A program made the position numbers and the translations under genes. This document shows positions 56,169 through 64,000 of a stretch of 64,000 bases of DNA, piece by piece (within the stretch, counting starts at the first letter, position 1; the number at the start of each line of letters is the position of its first letter). The notes beneath the pieces were generated by a model. That model did no database searches, had not been told where the DNA came from, and saw only the letters and a program-made list of their open reading frames with translations. The DNA comes from Lachnoclostridium sp. (GTDB lineage: Bacteria; Bacillota; Clostridia; Lachnospirales; Lachnospiraceae), in the NCBI GenBank assembly GCA_023664665.1, contig JAMPEY010000018.1, forward strand, positions 1 to 64,000. The letters run 5' to 3'.

Positions 56169-57236
56169 ATGAAAAGCATTATTCTGGTGGTGGATGACGA
56201 TAAAACCAACTTGACGCTTGCGCAGAAAATCCTACTTCCCGAGTATCGCATTGCCGCAACCAATTCCGGCATGGCTGCGCTGAAATACCTGGAAAACAAC
56301 CAACCCGACCTGATTTTATTAGATATCAATATGCCCGACATGGATGGCTTTGAAGTCATGGCACGGATTCGCGAACAGGAAAAAACCCTGTCGATTCCGG
56401 TTATCTTTTTGACTGCGGACAATCAGACGGAAACGGAAATCAAATGCTTTCAAATGGGCGCTATGGACTTTGTGAGCAAGCCCTTTGTACCCGATATCCT
56501 GTTAAGCCGCGTGGCAAAAACCATAGAACTCGACCAGTACAGACACAATCTGGAGCAGATGGTGGCTGTGCAGACCGCTAAAATTACCGAGGATGCCAGA
56601 AGAATCAGCCTGATTCAGGACTCTGTCATTGAAGGCATGGCAAACCTTATCGAAAGCCGGGACGGCAGCACCGGAAAGCATGTTAAAAATACCAAAATGT
56701 ATGTGGAAATGATAGCCAACGAACTGCACAGACAGGGGCTTTTTCCGGAGCTTCTGACGCCCGATTACATACGGGATGTCTGCAAAGCTGCCCCTCTCCA
56801 TGATGTAGGGAAAATTAAAGTGCCGGATGCCATATTACAAAAGCCTGGCAAGCTCACCCCGGAAGAATTTAACATTATGAAGCAGCACACCACTCTCAGC
56901 CGCAAAATCATTAAAACCATCATCGGAGATGTGGAAGACGCTCATTATGTACAGATTGCGGAAGACATTGCCATGTACCATCATGAGCGTTGGGACGGCA
57001 CCGGATATCCCGCCGGGCTTGAGGGGAATTCCATTCCTCTTGCGGCGCGCATTATGGCCGTTGCGGATGTGTTTGACGCCTTATATGAAGAACGGGTTTA
57101 CAAACCGCCCATCCGCCCTATCGAGCGTATTATGCAGATTATGGTGGAGGGCAGAGGTTCTCAGTTTGATCCGGTGATTATTGATGTCTTTACCTCAATG
57201 CTTCCCGAACTTAAGGAAGTGTTGGGCATCGTATAA
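56169..57236 (+). CDS. Response regulator with HD-GYP c-di-GMP phosphodiesterase domain
   Basis: 355 aa; AAGGAGG upstream. Receiver in 1-125 (VVDDDKTNL; phospho-acceptor Asp52 in LLDINMPDMDG). A coiled linker leads to HD-GYP in about 150-345: His211-Asp212 in LHDVGKIKVPD, and HHERWDGTGYP at 271-281. All metal and GYP residues are intact, so hydrolysis of c-di-GMP is predicted, gated by phosphorylation. It follows the PAS kinase by 42 bp and precedes the Hpt kinase by 25 bp, so these are probable partners. Confidence 0.93.
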   Translation: MKSIILVVDDDKTNLTLAQKILLPEYRIAATNSGMAALKYLENNQPDLILLDINMPDMDGFEVMARIREQEKTLSIPVIFLTADNQTETEIKCFQMGAMDFVSKPFVPDILLSRVAKTIELDQYRHNLEQMVAVQTAKITEDARRISLIQDSVIEGMANLIESRDGSTGKHVKNTKMYVEMIANELHRQGLFPELLTPDYIRDVCKAAPLHDVGKIKVPDAILQKPGKLTPEEFNIMKQHTTLSRKIIKTIIGDVEDAHYVQIAEDIAMYHHERWDGTGYPAGLEGNSIPLAARIMAVADVFDALYEERVYKPPIRPIERIMQIMVEGRGSQFDPVIIDVFTSMLPELKEVLGIV

Positions 57237-57261
57237 TAGAGAAAGGAAAAGGTAAACCGCC

Positions 57262-60114
57262 TTGGAAAACAATACGAGAAATGACTTAAAGGGAATGCTT
57301 AAATTAGAGCGCACCGTATTGCTCATATATTCTTTTTATTCCGTTGCCATGTTTGTAGTTGCCTGTTTTTCCGATTGGCACCTGATCGTGAAAGAGCTGA
57401 TCTGGGTTACCACCATTGCGTCATGGATTGTGCACTTCAGGCAATACCGCAGTTATACTTTCCGCGCGGAATTTATTTCTGTCATGGCATGGACGAACAT
57501 CTGCCTCTATGCGCTCCATACTAACGGCTTTTCCTCCCTGCTCTCCTCCGTGGCATGTCTGGTGGTATTGTTGGGCATTTTCCGTCTGGTCCAAGTCATT
57601 TACATAGGGGTGGCGGCATCCACCTTTATTTTTATCTATCATGGATTGATAGCAAAAACCGTTACGCTGGAGTCTGCAACCAACATTATCGGCCTGTTCC
57701 TGCAGATTCTCTCTATTTACATGGTTTCCTTTATTACATGGCTTCTGATACGCACCCAGCGGGAAACCAGCGACCAACTATTGGAAAACATTCAGGAATT
57801 AAAGTTGGCGGAACAGAGCAAGGATGACTTTCTGGTGAATATTTCCCACGAAATCCGCACTCCCATCAATGCGGTGTGCGGCATGAGCGAGGCAATTTTG
57901 CAGGAAGACCTTCCCACCAATGTAAGAGGCGATATTATCGATATTCAGACTGCCGGACGCAATCTCCTGTCCACGGTCAGCAATATTCTGGATTTTTCCG
58001 AGTTGGAAAGCGGACATTTGGACTTAGTGGAAGAAAGTTATAACATCACCTCCACCATTACGGATATTATCAATATGGCTCTGACATTTGAAAACGGCAA
58101 AAATCTGGAAATGATTGTGGACTGCGACGCGGATTTGCCCAGCAATCTTCTGGGCGACGAGCAGAAATTCCGCCGTATCGTGCTGAACATATTGGAAAAT
58201 GCCATTAAATTCACCAAAGAGGGCGGCGTTATCCTGCGCATCAAGAGCCGCAAAGAGGAATACGGCATCAACCTCATTGTCAGCATCAAAGATTCCGGCA
58301 TCGGTATGAGCCGGGCGGACATGGAGAAAATCTTTGCCAGCTTCAGTCAGATCAACGCCCGCCGAAACAGGGAAGAAGGCGGCGTCGGCCTGGGGCTTGC
58401 CATTGCCCAACAGCTTGTTCAGGGCATGGGCGGTTTCATCACAGTAACCAGCGCTCCCGGCGTCGGCAGCGAATTTCAGTTTACCATTCCCCAAAAGGTT
58501 CTGGATACCACTCCCATTGTATCCATCCGCAACAGGCAGAGCATAGCCGCCATCTGCTATATTAACATGGAAAAATACAATTACTCCGTGGTCAGAGAAG
58601 GCTATGAAAGTTCTCTCCGCCATATCGGGGAACAGTTTGGCGTCATGTTTAAAATCTGCAAAAACCTTGCGGAATTGAAGCACCGCACGGGACAGGACAA
58701 CTATACCCATGTTTTTATCGGATGGGAAGAATACCGGGAAGACCGGAAATACTTCGACAGGCTCGCCATGGACCTGACCGTTGTACTGATTCTGGATTAC
58801 GGGCAGGAAGCCCTTACCGGCGCCCATATGTACCGTATCTATAAACCCTTTACCGTACTGTCCATCGCGGCAGTGTTCAACGGTCAGAAAGTCATTCAGA
58901 AAGAAGAACCCAAGGCGGGATTGAAACAGCGTTTTATTGCGCCTAAAGCAAAAGTTCTGGTGGTAGATGACAACGCCATGAACCTAAAGGTTATGGCAAG
59001 ACTTCTTCTGCCTTATCAGATTAAGGTCTCCATGGCAGGAGGCGGACAGGAAGCGCTGGAAAAATTGGATACCATGGATTTTGACTGTGTATTTCTGGAC
59101 CACATGATGCCGGAGATGGACGGTGTGGAAACACTGCACAAAATCAGGCAGAAGCCCGGTACTTACTTTCAATCGCTCTCCATTATCGCTTTTACCGCCA
59201 ATGCCATAGGCGGCGCCAGAGAAATGTTTCTTTCGGAAGGCTTTGACGATTTCATTGCCAAACCGATAGAGCTGAGCGTGCTGGAGCGTATGCTGCGCCG
59301 CTATATACCGGTTGCAAAACAGATTCCCGTGGATGACGCTGTTTTGGACAACACCGACAGCACTGACAATAGTGTCGTTTCTGTGGAAGAAAACATTTCG
59401 CCCTCTCCCCAACCCGAAGCAAATTCCGGACAGGCACAAAGCTCTGACACGGACGGGCTGGCAGCTCTCCGCAAAGCGGGAATCGATTTGGAACAAGGTT
59501 TTTCCTATTGCGGCGATAAAGAGGGCTTTCGGGACATTGCCGGCATTTACCACACCGAGGGCAAAAAACGCCGCAAACAGCTGGAACAGCTTTTTAAAGA
59601 TAATGATTGGAAAAATTATGTGATTACGGTACATGCCTTAAAGAGTAACTCCAAGGGCATCGGCGCCAATGAGGTAGCGGAGCTTGCCCTAAATCTGGAA
59701 ATGGCGGGCAAAGAAGGAAGGACGGATTATATTTTAGAACATCATGATGAATTAATGGAAAAACATGACATGCTTCTCAAAGCTCTTGCCCAAAATTCCT
59801 TCCTTTACCCTGCAGGCAGTGCTGACGATGATATTGACAATGGCGAATCTGAGAAAGCCGAAGCGCAGACCCCGGAAGTTTTGGAAGAAATTGATCCTTC
59901 TTCTCTGGAACAACAAATCAAACAGCTCCGTGAAAAACTGGGGAGCTTTGAGAGCGAAGGGCTGGATGAGCTGCTTGACTATCTAGCAGGCTATGAGTAC
60001 CATGACGCTTCCCTGAAAACATTGACAGACCAACTCAAAGAAAAGACCGCCGAGTTTGACTTCCTTGGCGCATCTGAGATATTGGATTTCTGGGAGGAGG
60101 AGAACCATGTCTGA
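57262..60114 (+). CDS. Membrane hybrid histidine kinase with receiver and Hpt domains
   Basis: 950 aa, TTG start at 57262 with AAAGGAAAAGG upstream. About six membrane helices (about 15-170), HisKA (NISHEIRTPINAVCGM, His196), HATPase_c (to ~415; VGLGLAIAQQ), a pseudo-receiver-like stretch (about 425-545), a true receiver (VLVVDDNAMNLKVMAR, Asp613 in FLDHMMPEMDG) and an Hpt domain (VHALKSNSKGIGA, His791). A final ~120-residue acidic segment has no assignment. This is a full phosphorelay chain (His-Asp-His) that could feed the HD-GYP regulator. Its end overlaps the next gene by 8 bp. Confidence 0.92.
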   Translation: MENNTRNDLKGMLKLERTVLLIYSFYSVAMFVVACFSDWHLIVKELIWVTTIASWIVHFRQYRSYTFRAEFISVMAWTNICLYALHTNGFSSLLSSVACLVVLLGIFRLVQVIYIGVAASTFIFIYHGLIAKTVTLESATNIIGLFLQILSIYMVSFITWLLIRTQRETSDQLLENIQELKLAEQSKDDFLVNISHEIRTPINAVCGMSEAILQEDLPTNVRGDIIDIQTAGRNLLSTVSNILDFSELESGHLDLVEESYNITSTITDIINMALTFENGKNLEMIVDCDADLPSNLLGDEQKFRRIVLNILENAIKFTKEGGVILRIKSRKEEYGINLIVSIKDSGIGMSRADMEKIFASFSQINARRNREEGGVGLGLAIAQQLVQGMGGFITVTSAPGVGSEFQFTIPQKVLDTTPIVSIRNRQSIAAICYINMEKYNYSVVREGYESSLRHIGEQFGVMFKICKNLAELKHRTGQDNYTHVFIGWEEYREDRKYFDRLAMDLTVVLILDYGQEALTGAHMYRIYKPFTVLSIAAVFNGQKVIQKEEPKAGLKQRFIAPKAKVLVVDDNAMNLKVMARLLLPYQIKVSMAGGGQEALEKLDTMDFDCVFLDHMMPEMDGVETLHKIRQKPGTYFQSLSIIAFTANAIGGAREMFLSEGFDDFIAKPIELSVLERMLRRYIPVAKQIPVDDAVLDNTDSTDNSVVSVEENISPSPQPEANSGQAQSSDTDGLAALRKAGIDLEQGFSYCGDKEGFRDIAGIYHTEGKKRRKQLEQLFKDNDWKNYVITVHALKSNSKGIGANEVAELALNLEMAGKEGRTDYILEHHDELMEKHDMLLKALAQNSFLYPAGSADDDIDNGESEKAEAQTPEVLEEIDPSSLEQQIKQLREKLGSFESEGLDELLDYLAGYEYHDASLKTLTDQLKEKTAEFDFLGASEILDFWEEENHV

Positions 60115-62800
60115 TAAAGAACATAAGAGTAAATTACAGAAGATTACACAAGCCTTATTTGGAAGCGGTCTTGAGCTGCAGGAACGCCTTACCAGAACGG
60201 TATTGTTTCTTGCGCTTATTGCCTCCATTATCGGCATGGGGCGCGTGGTGCTGGGAGCGGAACCTCTTGTTCTGACTGCCTTGATAGCGATGTGCCTGTT
60301 GTCCGGTTTCTGCCTGTTTATCACCGTGAAATACCGCCGCAGCAAGCTTGCTTCCTGGACATTAGTCCTCGCCTCCAATATGGTGTTGTTTCCCATGATT
60401 TTTCTTCTGAGCGGAGGTATAGAAAGCGGAACCCCTGTATGGTTTGTACTGGGATTGGTATATATTTTCTTATTGTTTAAGGGTAAAGAGCTTTTCCTTG
60501 CGCTGTTTATTTCCTATGTATCCTTTCTGGCGACTTATCTCATCGCGTATTTGAAACCCGAATTCGTTGCTCCTGCCGCCAATCGGTTTTACAGCCTCGG
60601 AGATTCCTATTCTACCCTGATGGTTGTCAGCTGCTTTGTGGGCCTGTTAATGAAAATCCAGATTTCTACCTATGACCGCGAGAAACGCCTTGTGGAAAAA
60701 CAAAAAGAGGAAGTGGAGCAGATTGCCCGTTCCAAGGACACTTTTTTTGCCAATATGAGTCACGAAATCAGAACTCCCATCAATACGATTATCGGTCTGA
60801 ACGAAATGACGCTCAGAGAGGATATCTCCGAGGAAATTGCAGAGAATGCAATCAATATTCAAAATGCCAGCAAAATGCTTTTAACCACTATTAATGACAT
60901 TTTGGACTTATCCAAACTGGAGTCCGGCAAAATGGAAATTGTTCCCACTCAGTACGAAGTCAGCGCTATGTTCAGCGACCTTGTAAATTTAATCTGGGTT
61001 CGGGCGCAGCAAAAAGATTTGGAATTCAAGGTTGACATCGACCCGGAAATTCCTTCCATGCTGTACGGGGACGAGATACGGGTCAAACAGATTGTCACCA
61101 ATATGCTGACCAATGCCGTAAAATATACACAGGAGGGCTCCGTGACCCTGTCCGCCAAGGGCGAGAGAACCGCCCCCAACCAATTTATGCTGCGTATTTC
61201 CGTTATAGATACCGGTATGGGTATCCGCAAGGACAATCTGGATGATTTATTCAATTCCTTTAAGCGCGTGGATGAAAAAGCAAACCGCAATATCGAAGGC
61301 ACCGGTCTCGGTCTTTCCATTGCCAAACAGTTGATAGAAATGATGGACGGAAGTATTTCCGTGGACAGTGTATATCATAAAGGTTCCACCTTCACCATTG
61401 AATTGCAGCAGCGCATCGTCAACTCTTCTCCCATCGGCACCATCAATTTCGCCGCCCAGAGACAGTTGAGCCGCCGCTCTGCCTACAAGCAGATATTCCA
61501 TGCGCCGGACGCCAGAATTCTGGTAGTGGACGACAATGATATGAACCGCATGGTTGTCATAAAGCTGTTACGAGGCACCAAGATACAGGTGGATACCGCT
61601 GCAAGCGGCAAAGAATGTCTGAAAAAGACGGCTGAAAATTCTTACCATGTTATCCTTATGGATCACATGATGCCGGAAATGGACGGTGAAGAAACCTTAA
61701 ATGCCGTTCGCAACCAGACCAGAGGATTCTGTCAGAAAACACCCATTATCGCCCTGACTGCCAATGTCATGTCAAATGCAGACCAGATTTATCAGAATAT
61801 GGGCTTTGACGGCTATCTTGCCAAGCCCATTAACGCCTCCCTTTTGGAAGCCTCCCTGTTACAATATCTGCCTTCGGAATTGGTCGAGTATCTGTCTACG
61901 GATGAGCTTCAGGATGCAGATGACATGGAAATCAGTCAGATCATCAGTGCAAGAAAACGAAAGATTGCCATCACCGCGGACTGCATCTGCGACTTGCCGA
62001 AGGAGTGGCTGACCAAGCTGCAGATCAGGCTGATGTATTGTTATGTACACACGAACAAAGGCCGCTTCTGCGACCTCTTTGAAGTGTCCTCCGACAGCCT
62101 CTTAAATTATTTGAGTCAGGAGGGAAACTATGCGCATTCCTCCACCGCGCCTGTTGCGGAATATGAATATTTCTTTGCGGACGCCCTTGAAACGGCGGAG
62201 CATGTCATACATATCACGGCAACCACTTCCTTAAGCGGCGCTTATCCCAATGCGCTTCAGGCAAGCCAAAGCTTTGATAATGTAACGGTTGTAAATTCCA
62301 CTCATATCAGCAGCGGTCACGGAATCATGGTTTTATATGCGGCTACACTTGCCGAACAGGGAAAAGGCATACAGGAAATCTGCGATGCTCTGGAACAGTT
62401 TCAGAACCATGTATTTTCCAATTTTCTGGTTCCCAGTACGGAAACCCTCTGCCGCAACAAAAAAGTCAGCGGCACGGTCAATAAGCTCTGCACTTTATTG
62501 AATCTGCATCCCATCCTTGCGATGAAACAGAACAAATTAAAGCTCTGGAAAATAGAAGCGGGCAACATGAAGCGGGTAGTCCGCCACTATGTGAAAATCC
62601 TCTTAAAACACAACAAGCAGATTGACACCCGCCTTTTGTTCGTCACTTACGCCGGCTGTTCCGTCCATCAGATAGATGAAATATTGGAAGAAGTGAACCG
62701 CTATGCCAGGTTTGAACATGTGATTCTGCAGAAAGCCTCCGCCACCGTCTCCAGCAACTGTGGTGTGGGAACCTTTGGACTGATGTTTTTTAGGAAATAA
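60107..62800 (+). CDS. Membrane hybrid histidine kinase fused to a DegV fatty-acid-binding domain
   Basis: 897 aa from the ATG at 60107 (MSDKEHKSKLQ), set by GGAGGAGG upstream. Five to six membrane helices (about 30-185), HisKA (NMSHEIRTPINTIIGL, His219), HATPase_c (TNAVKYTQEG, DTGMGIRKDN, GTGLGLSIAK) and a receiver (ILVVDDNDMNRMVVIKLL, Asp519 in LMDHMMPEMDG). From about residue 617 to the end (~280 aa, the length of a free DegV protein) it is a DegV domain: AITADCICDLPKEW, SSTAPVAEYEYFF, ITATTSLSGAYPNALQAS, VVNSTHISSGHGIMVL, LNLHPILAMKQNK and SSNCGVGTFGLMFF. DegV binds fatty acids (FakB-like). A kinase-DegV fusion suggests lipid sensing or control. Confidence 0.93.
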   Translation: MSDKEHKSKLQKITQALFGSGLELQERLTRTVLFLALIASIIGMGRVVLGAEPLVLTALIAMCLLSGFCLFITVKYRRSKLASWTLVLASNMVLFPMIFLLSGGIESGTPVWFVLGLVYIFLLFKGKELFLALFISYVSFLATYLIAYLKPEFVAPAANRFYSLGDSYSTLMVVSCFVGLLMKIQISTYDREKRLVEKQKEEVEQIARSKDTFFANMSHEIRTPINTIIGLNEMTLREDISEEIAENAINIQNASKMLLTTINDILDLSKLESGKMEIVPTQYEVSAMFSDLVNLIWVRAQQKDLEFKVDIDPEIPSMLYGDEIRVKQIVTNMLTNAVKYTQEGSVTLSAKGERTAPNQFMLRISVIDTGMGIRKDNLDDLFNSFKRVDEKANRNIEGTGLGLSIAKQLIEMMDGSISVDSVYHKGSTFTIELQQRIVNSSPIGTINFAAQRQLSRRSAYKQIFHAPDARILVVDDNDMNRMVVIKLLRGTKIQVDTAASGKECLKKTAENSYHVILMDHMMPEMDGEETLNAVRNQTRGFCQKTPIIALTANVMSNADQIYQNMGFDGYLAKPINASLLEASLLQYLPSELVEYLSTDELQDADDMEISQIISARKRKIAITADCICDLPKEWLTKLQIRLMYCYVHTNKGRFCDLFEVSSDSLLNYLSQEGNYAHSSTAPVAEYEYFFADALETAEHVIHITATTSLSGAYPNALQASQSFDNVTVVNSTHISSGHGIMVLYAATLAEQGKGIQEICDALEQFQNHVFSNFLVPSTETLCRNKKVSGTVNKLCTLLNLHPILAMKQNKLKLWKIEAGNMKRVVRHYVKILLKHNKQIDTRLLFVTYAGCSVHQIDEILEEVNRYARFEHVILQKASATVSSNCGVGTFGLMFFRK

Positions 62801-62806
62801 ATGCCG

Positions 62807-63862
62807 TCAAAAGCTTTCCCTCTCTTCCCAAATCAATTCACCGTTTATAGCATTGACGGCAAGGATTTCCTCACACAGCAGACTCCTCTCCAAGTCATCC
62901 TTTCCCAGATAAAATCTCCAGACCGGTACAATTTCCGGCTCTCCGTCCGCCGATAGGACAGACAGATATTCCAGCGCCGTAATTGCTTCGTCAAAGGACA
63001 GTATGGGCTTTTCCAGACCAAGCTCTTCCGCGGAAAAAAGGCTGCCCCACACCCTTACCGGATTTCCCATGTCTATTTTTATTAAGCTGAGATTATGCCA
63101 GACGGTTACGGGCATTCCGTCCAGAATCCTCCTGTAAGAAGATTTGGTATAGGGTCGTTCGCTATCTTTGCCGCAAATATCGATATAACTGCAGGAATAG
63201 ATATCGTCCCTCTCCATATCCTCCATAACGCCATGCCATGCATATTCTACCGATTCCGGAACATCTCCCGTAGCATCCCTGATCAGTTGTTTCCACTCTC
63301 CGCTTGAAATCTCCGCGGGAGATACACCCTCTTGTGTATAATCCAGCCCTATATCGGTTCTTTCAAAATTCATAATCTGTTCGGCAAAACTTTCGTCATC
63401 CCAAACCCGGTACACCCATCTGCGCCCTATAGGCGTCACCACTTCCCATTCGCCTTTTTCCTCATGGTATACGGCAGCTTTATTCGCATCCCATGTTTCC
63501 GAATAAAGCAAATGCTTAAACCATGTCTGCCGGAATTCCTCCGTATATTGGTGGGGGATATATTTGTAACGGGTCACCCTGCTGATTCCCCCTACATTGA
63601 CTTTTCCTTCAATGGTAATATTTTTCCCGTCGGCGATTTCTATTGTCTGCCTGACGAATCTGCCCGCGCAGGCGTCAAGAATCTCCCTGTTGGCGTCATT
63701 GATGCCACTGCCGGAGCTGCCTGCGGAACCGCTTCCCGCTGCATTTGACGAAAAGTCCTGTCCCCCGTCCGGCGTTTTCTGCCCGCAGGATGTCAATAAC
63801 AGTAACACTAATATAAACGGTATTATTTTATGTAATGTTGCTTTTTTATCTGTTTTATACAT
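62807..63862 (-). CDS. Lipoprotein of unknown function
   Basis: 351 aa from the ATG at 63862 (MYKTDKKATLHKI), with AGAGGAAAT upstream overlapping an earlier ATG four codons ahead. Signal peptide with lipobox LLTSC (Cys at ~26), then a Gly/Ser-rich spacer. The remainder has no sure family; the end (EEILAVNAINGELIW) resembles a PepSY-like strand and is similar to surface lipoproteins that follow regulators in Clostridia. It is convergent with the DegV-kinase gene, 6 bp between stops. Confidence 0.7.
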   Translation of the reverse strand: MYKTDKKATLHKIIPFILVLLLLTSCGQKTPDGGQDFSSNAAGSGSAGSSGSGINDANREILDACAGRFVRQTIEIADGKNITIEGKVNVGGISRVTRYKYIPHQYTEEFRQTWFKHLLYSETWDANKAAVYHEEKGEWEVVTPIGRRWVYRVWDDESFAEQIMNFERTDIGLDYTQEGVSPAEISSGEWKQLIRDATGDVPESVEYAWHGVMEDMERDDIYSCSYIDICGKDSERPYTKSSYRRILDGMPVTVWHNLSLIKIDMGNPVRVWGSLFSAEELGLEKPILSFDEAITALEYLSVLSADGEPEIVPVWRFYLGKDDLERSLLCEEILAVNAINGELIWEERESF

Positions 63863-63936
63863 ATTTCCTCTCATTCCGCCGCGTACGCAGCACTTTACTC
63901 AATGAAACTTTGGGACGCTGCCGGATATTCTGCCCC

Positions 63937-64000
63937 CTACTGCATCTCCTGTAGAAGCAGCGACACCCTGTTCTGAATTTTTTCTACCGTCTTGTCCAAA
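63937..64000 (-). CDS. C-terminal fragment of a gene running off the window
   Basis: A minus-strand frame open from the window edge ends at TAG 63939-63937. The 20 residues (LDKTVEKIQNRVSLLLQEMQ) look like an amphipathic helix at a protein's end. It lies 75 bp before the lipoprotein start on the same strand. Too short to identify. Confidence 0.35.
   Translation of the reverse strand, partial: LDKTVEKIQNRVSLLLQEMQ

Noticed and set aside
58024..58827. 267-aa minus-strand frame inside the Hpt hybrid kinase
   Set aside because: Antisense shadow; the kinase motifs lie on the plus strand.

Overview
The window reads as chromosomal DNA of a strictly anaerobic Firmicute, most likely a Lachnospiraceae/Clostridia member. 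The clues are a MecA adaptor, DnaD/DnaI-type primosome genes, a glgC-glgD pair, pyruvate formate-lyase with its activase, a sortase system, a GdpP-rplI-dnaB cluster, strong GGAGG ribosome binding sites and moderate GC. There are no rRNA or tRNA genes, transposases, phage genes or CRISPR arrays. Genes sit in compact runs, many overlapping by a few bases.

Layout. 0-4.6 kb: the 3' end of murC, a cluster of DnaA-box-like 9-mers, then dnaD-dnaI-prs and a queuosine-precursor transporter (queT) behind a preQ1-I riboswitch. 4.6-15.1 kb (minus): a complete F-type ATP synthase operon (atpZ-I-B-E-F-H-A-G-D-C) whose c subunit carries Na+-binding residues, followed by two uncharacterised genes that may be read from the same message. 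15.2-21.7 kb: DUF402 protein, diguanylate cyclase, cell-wall hydrolase, dCMP deaminase, rpiB, Sua5/TsaC and an amidase. 21.9-23.7 kb: class B sortase with a translationally coupled substrate. 23.8-27.7 kb: a 206-bp hairpin element, a hypothetical gene, a GH18 protein and mecA. 27.8-32.5 kb: a large secreted multidomain protein, a DUF6273 protein and a DUF1858 protein.

32.9-36.6 kb is the most unusual metabolic locus. Pyruvate formate-lyase is split: the catalytic body (679 aa, Cys-Cys pair) and the glycyl-radical C-terminal domain (81 aa) are separate genes, with a 66-aa Cys-containing protein resembling the start of the radical domain between them. The activase and a 2[4Fe-4S] ferredoxin follow. 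36.7-41.4 kb (minus): gdpP-rplI-dnaB and a MerR regulator. 41.6-45.3 kb (minus): a coupled CotH kinase / VTC polyphosphate polymerase / DUF4956 membrane-protein operon. 45.4-49.1 kb (minus): metallophosphoesterase, a cytoplasmic ParB-like/BMP fusion, and rpsF-ssb-rpsR. 49.4-51.7 kb: glgC-glgD. 51.8-53.8 kb: DUF951, YdcF-like and sirtuin genes.

53.9-62.8 kb is a signalling cassette on one strand: a PAS hybrid histidine kinase, a response regulator with an HD-GYP c-di-GMP phosphodiesterase domain, a membrane hybrid kinase with an Hpt domain, and a membrane hybrid kinase fused to a complete DegV (fatty-acid-binding) domain. With the GGDEF protein at 15.7 kb this suggests a phosphorelay feeding c-di-GMP turnover, possibly tied to lipid status. 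The window closes with a lipoprotein and the last codons of a further minus-strand gene.
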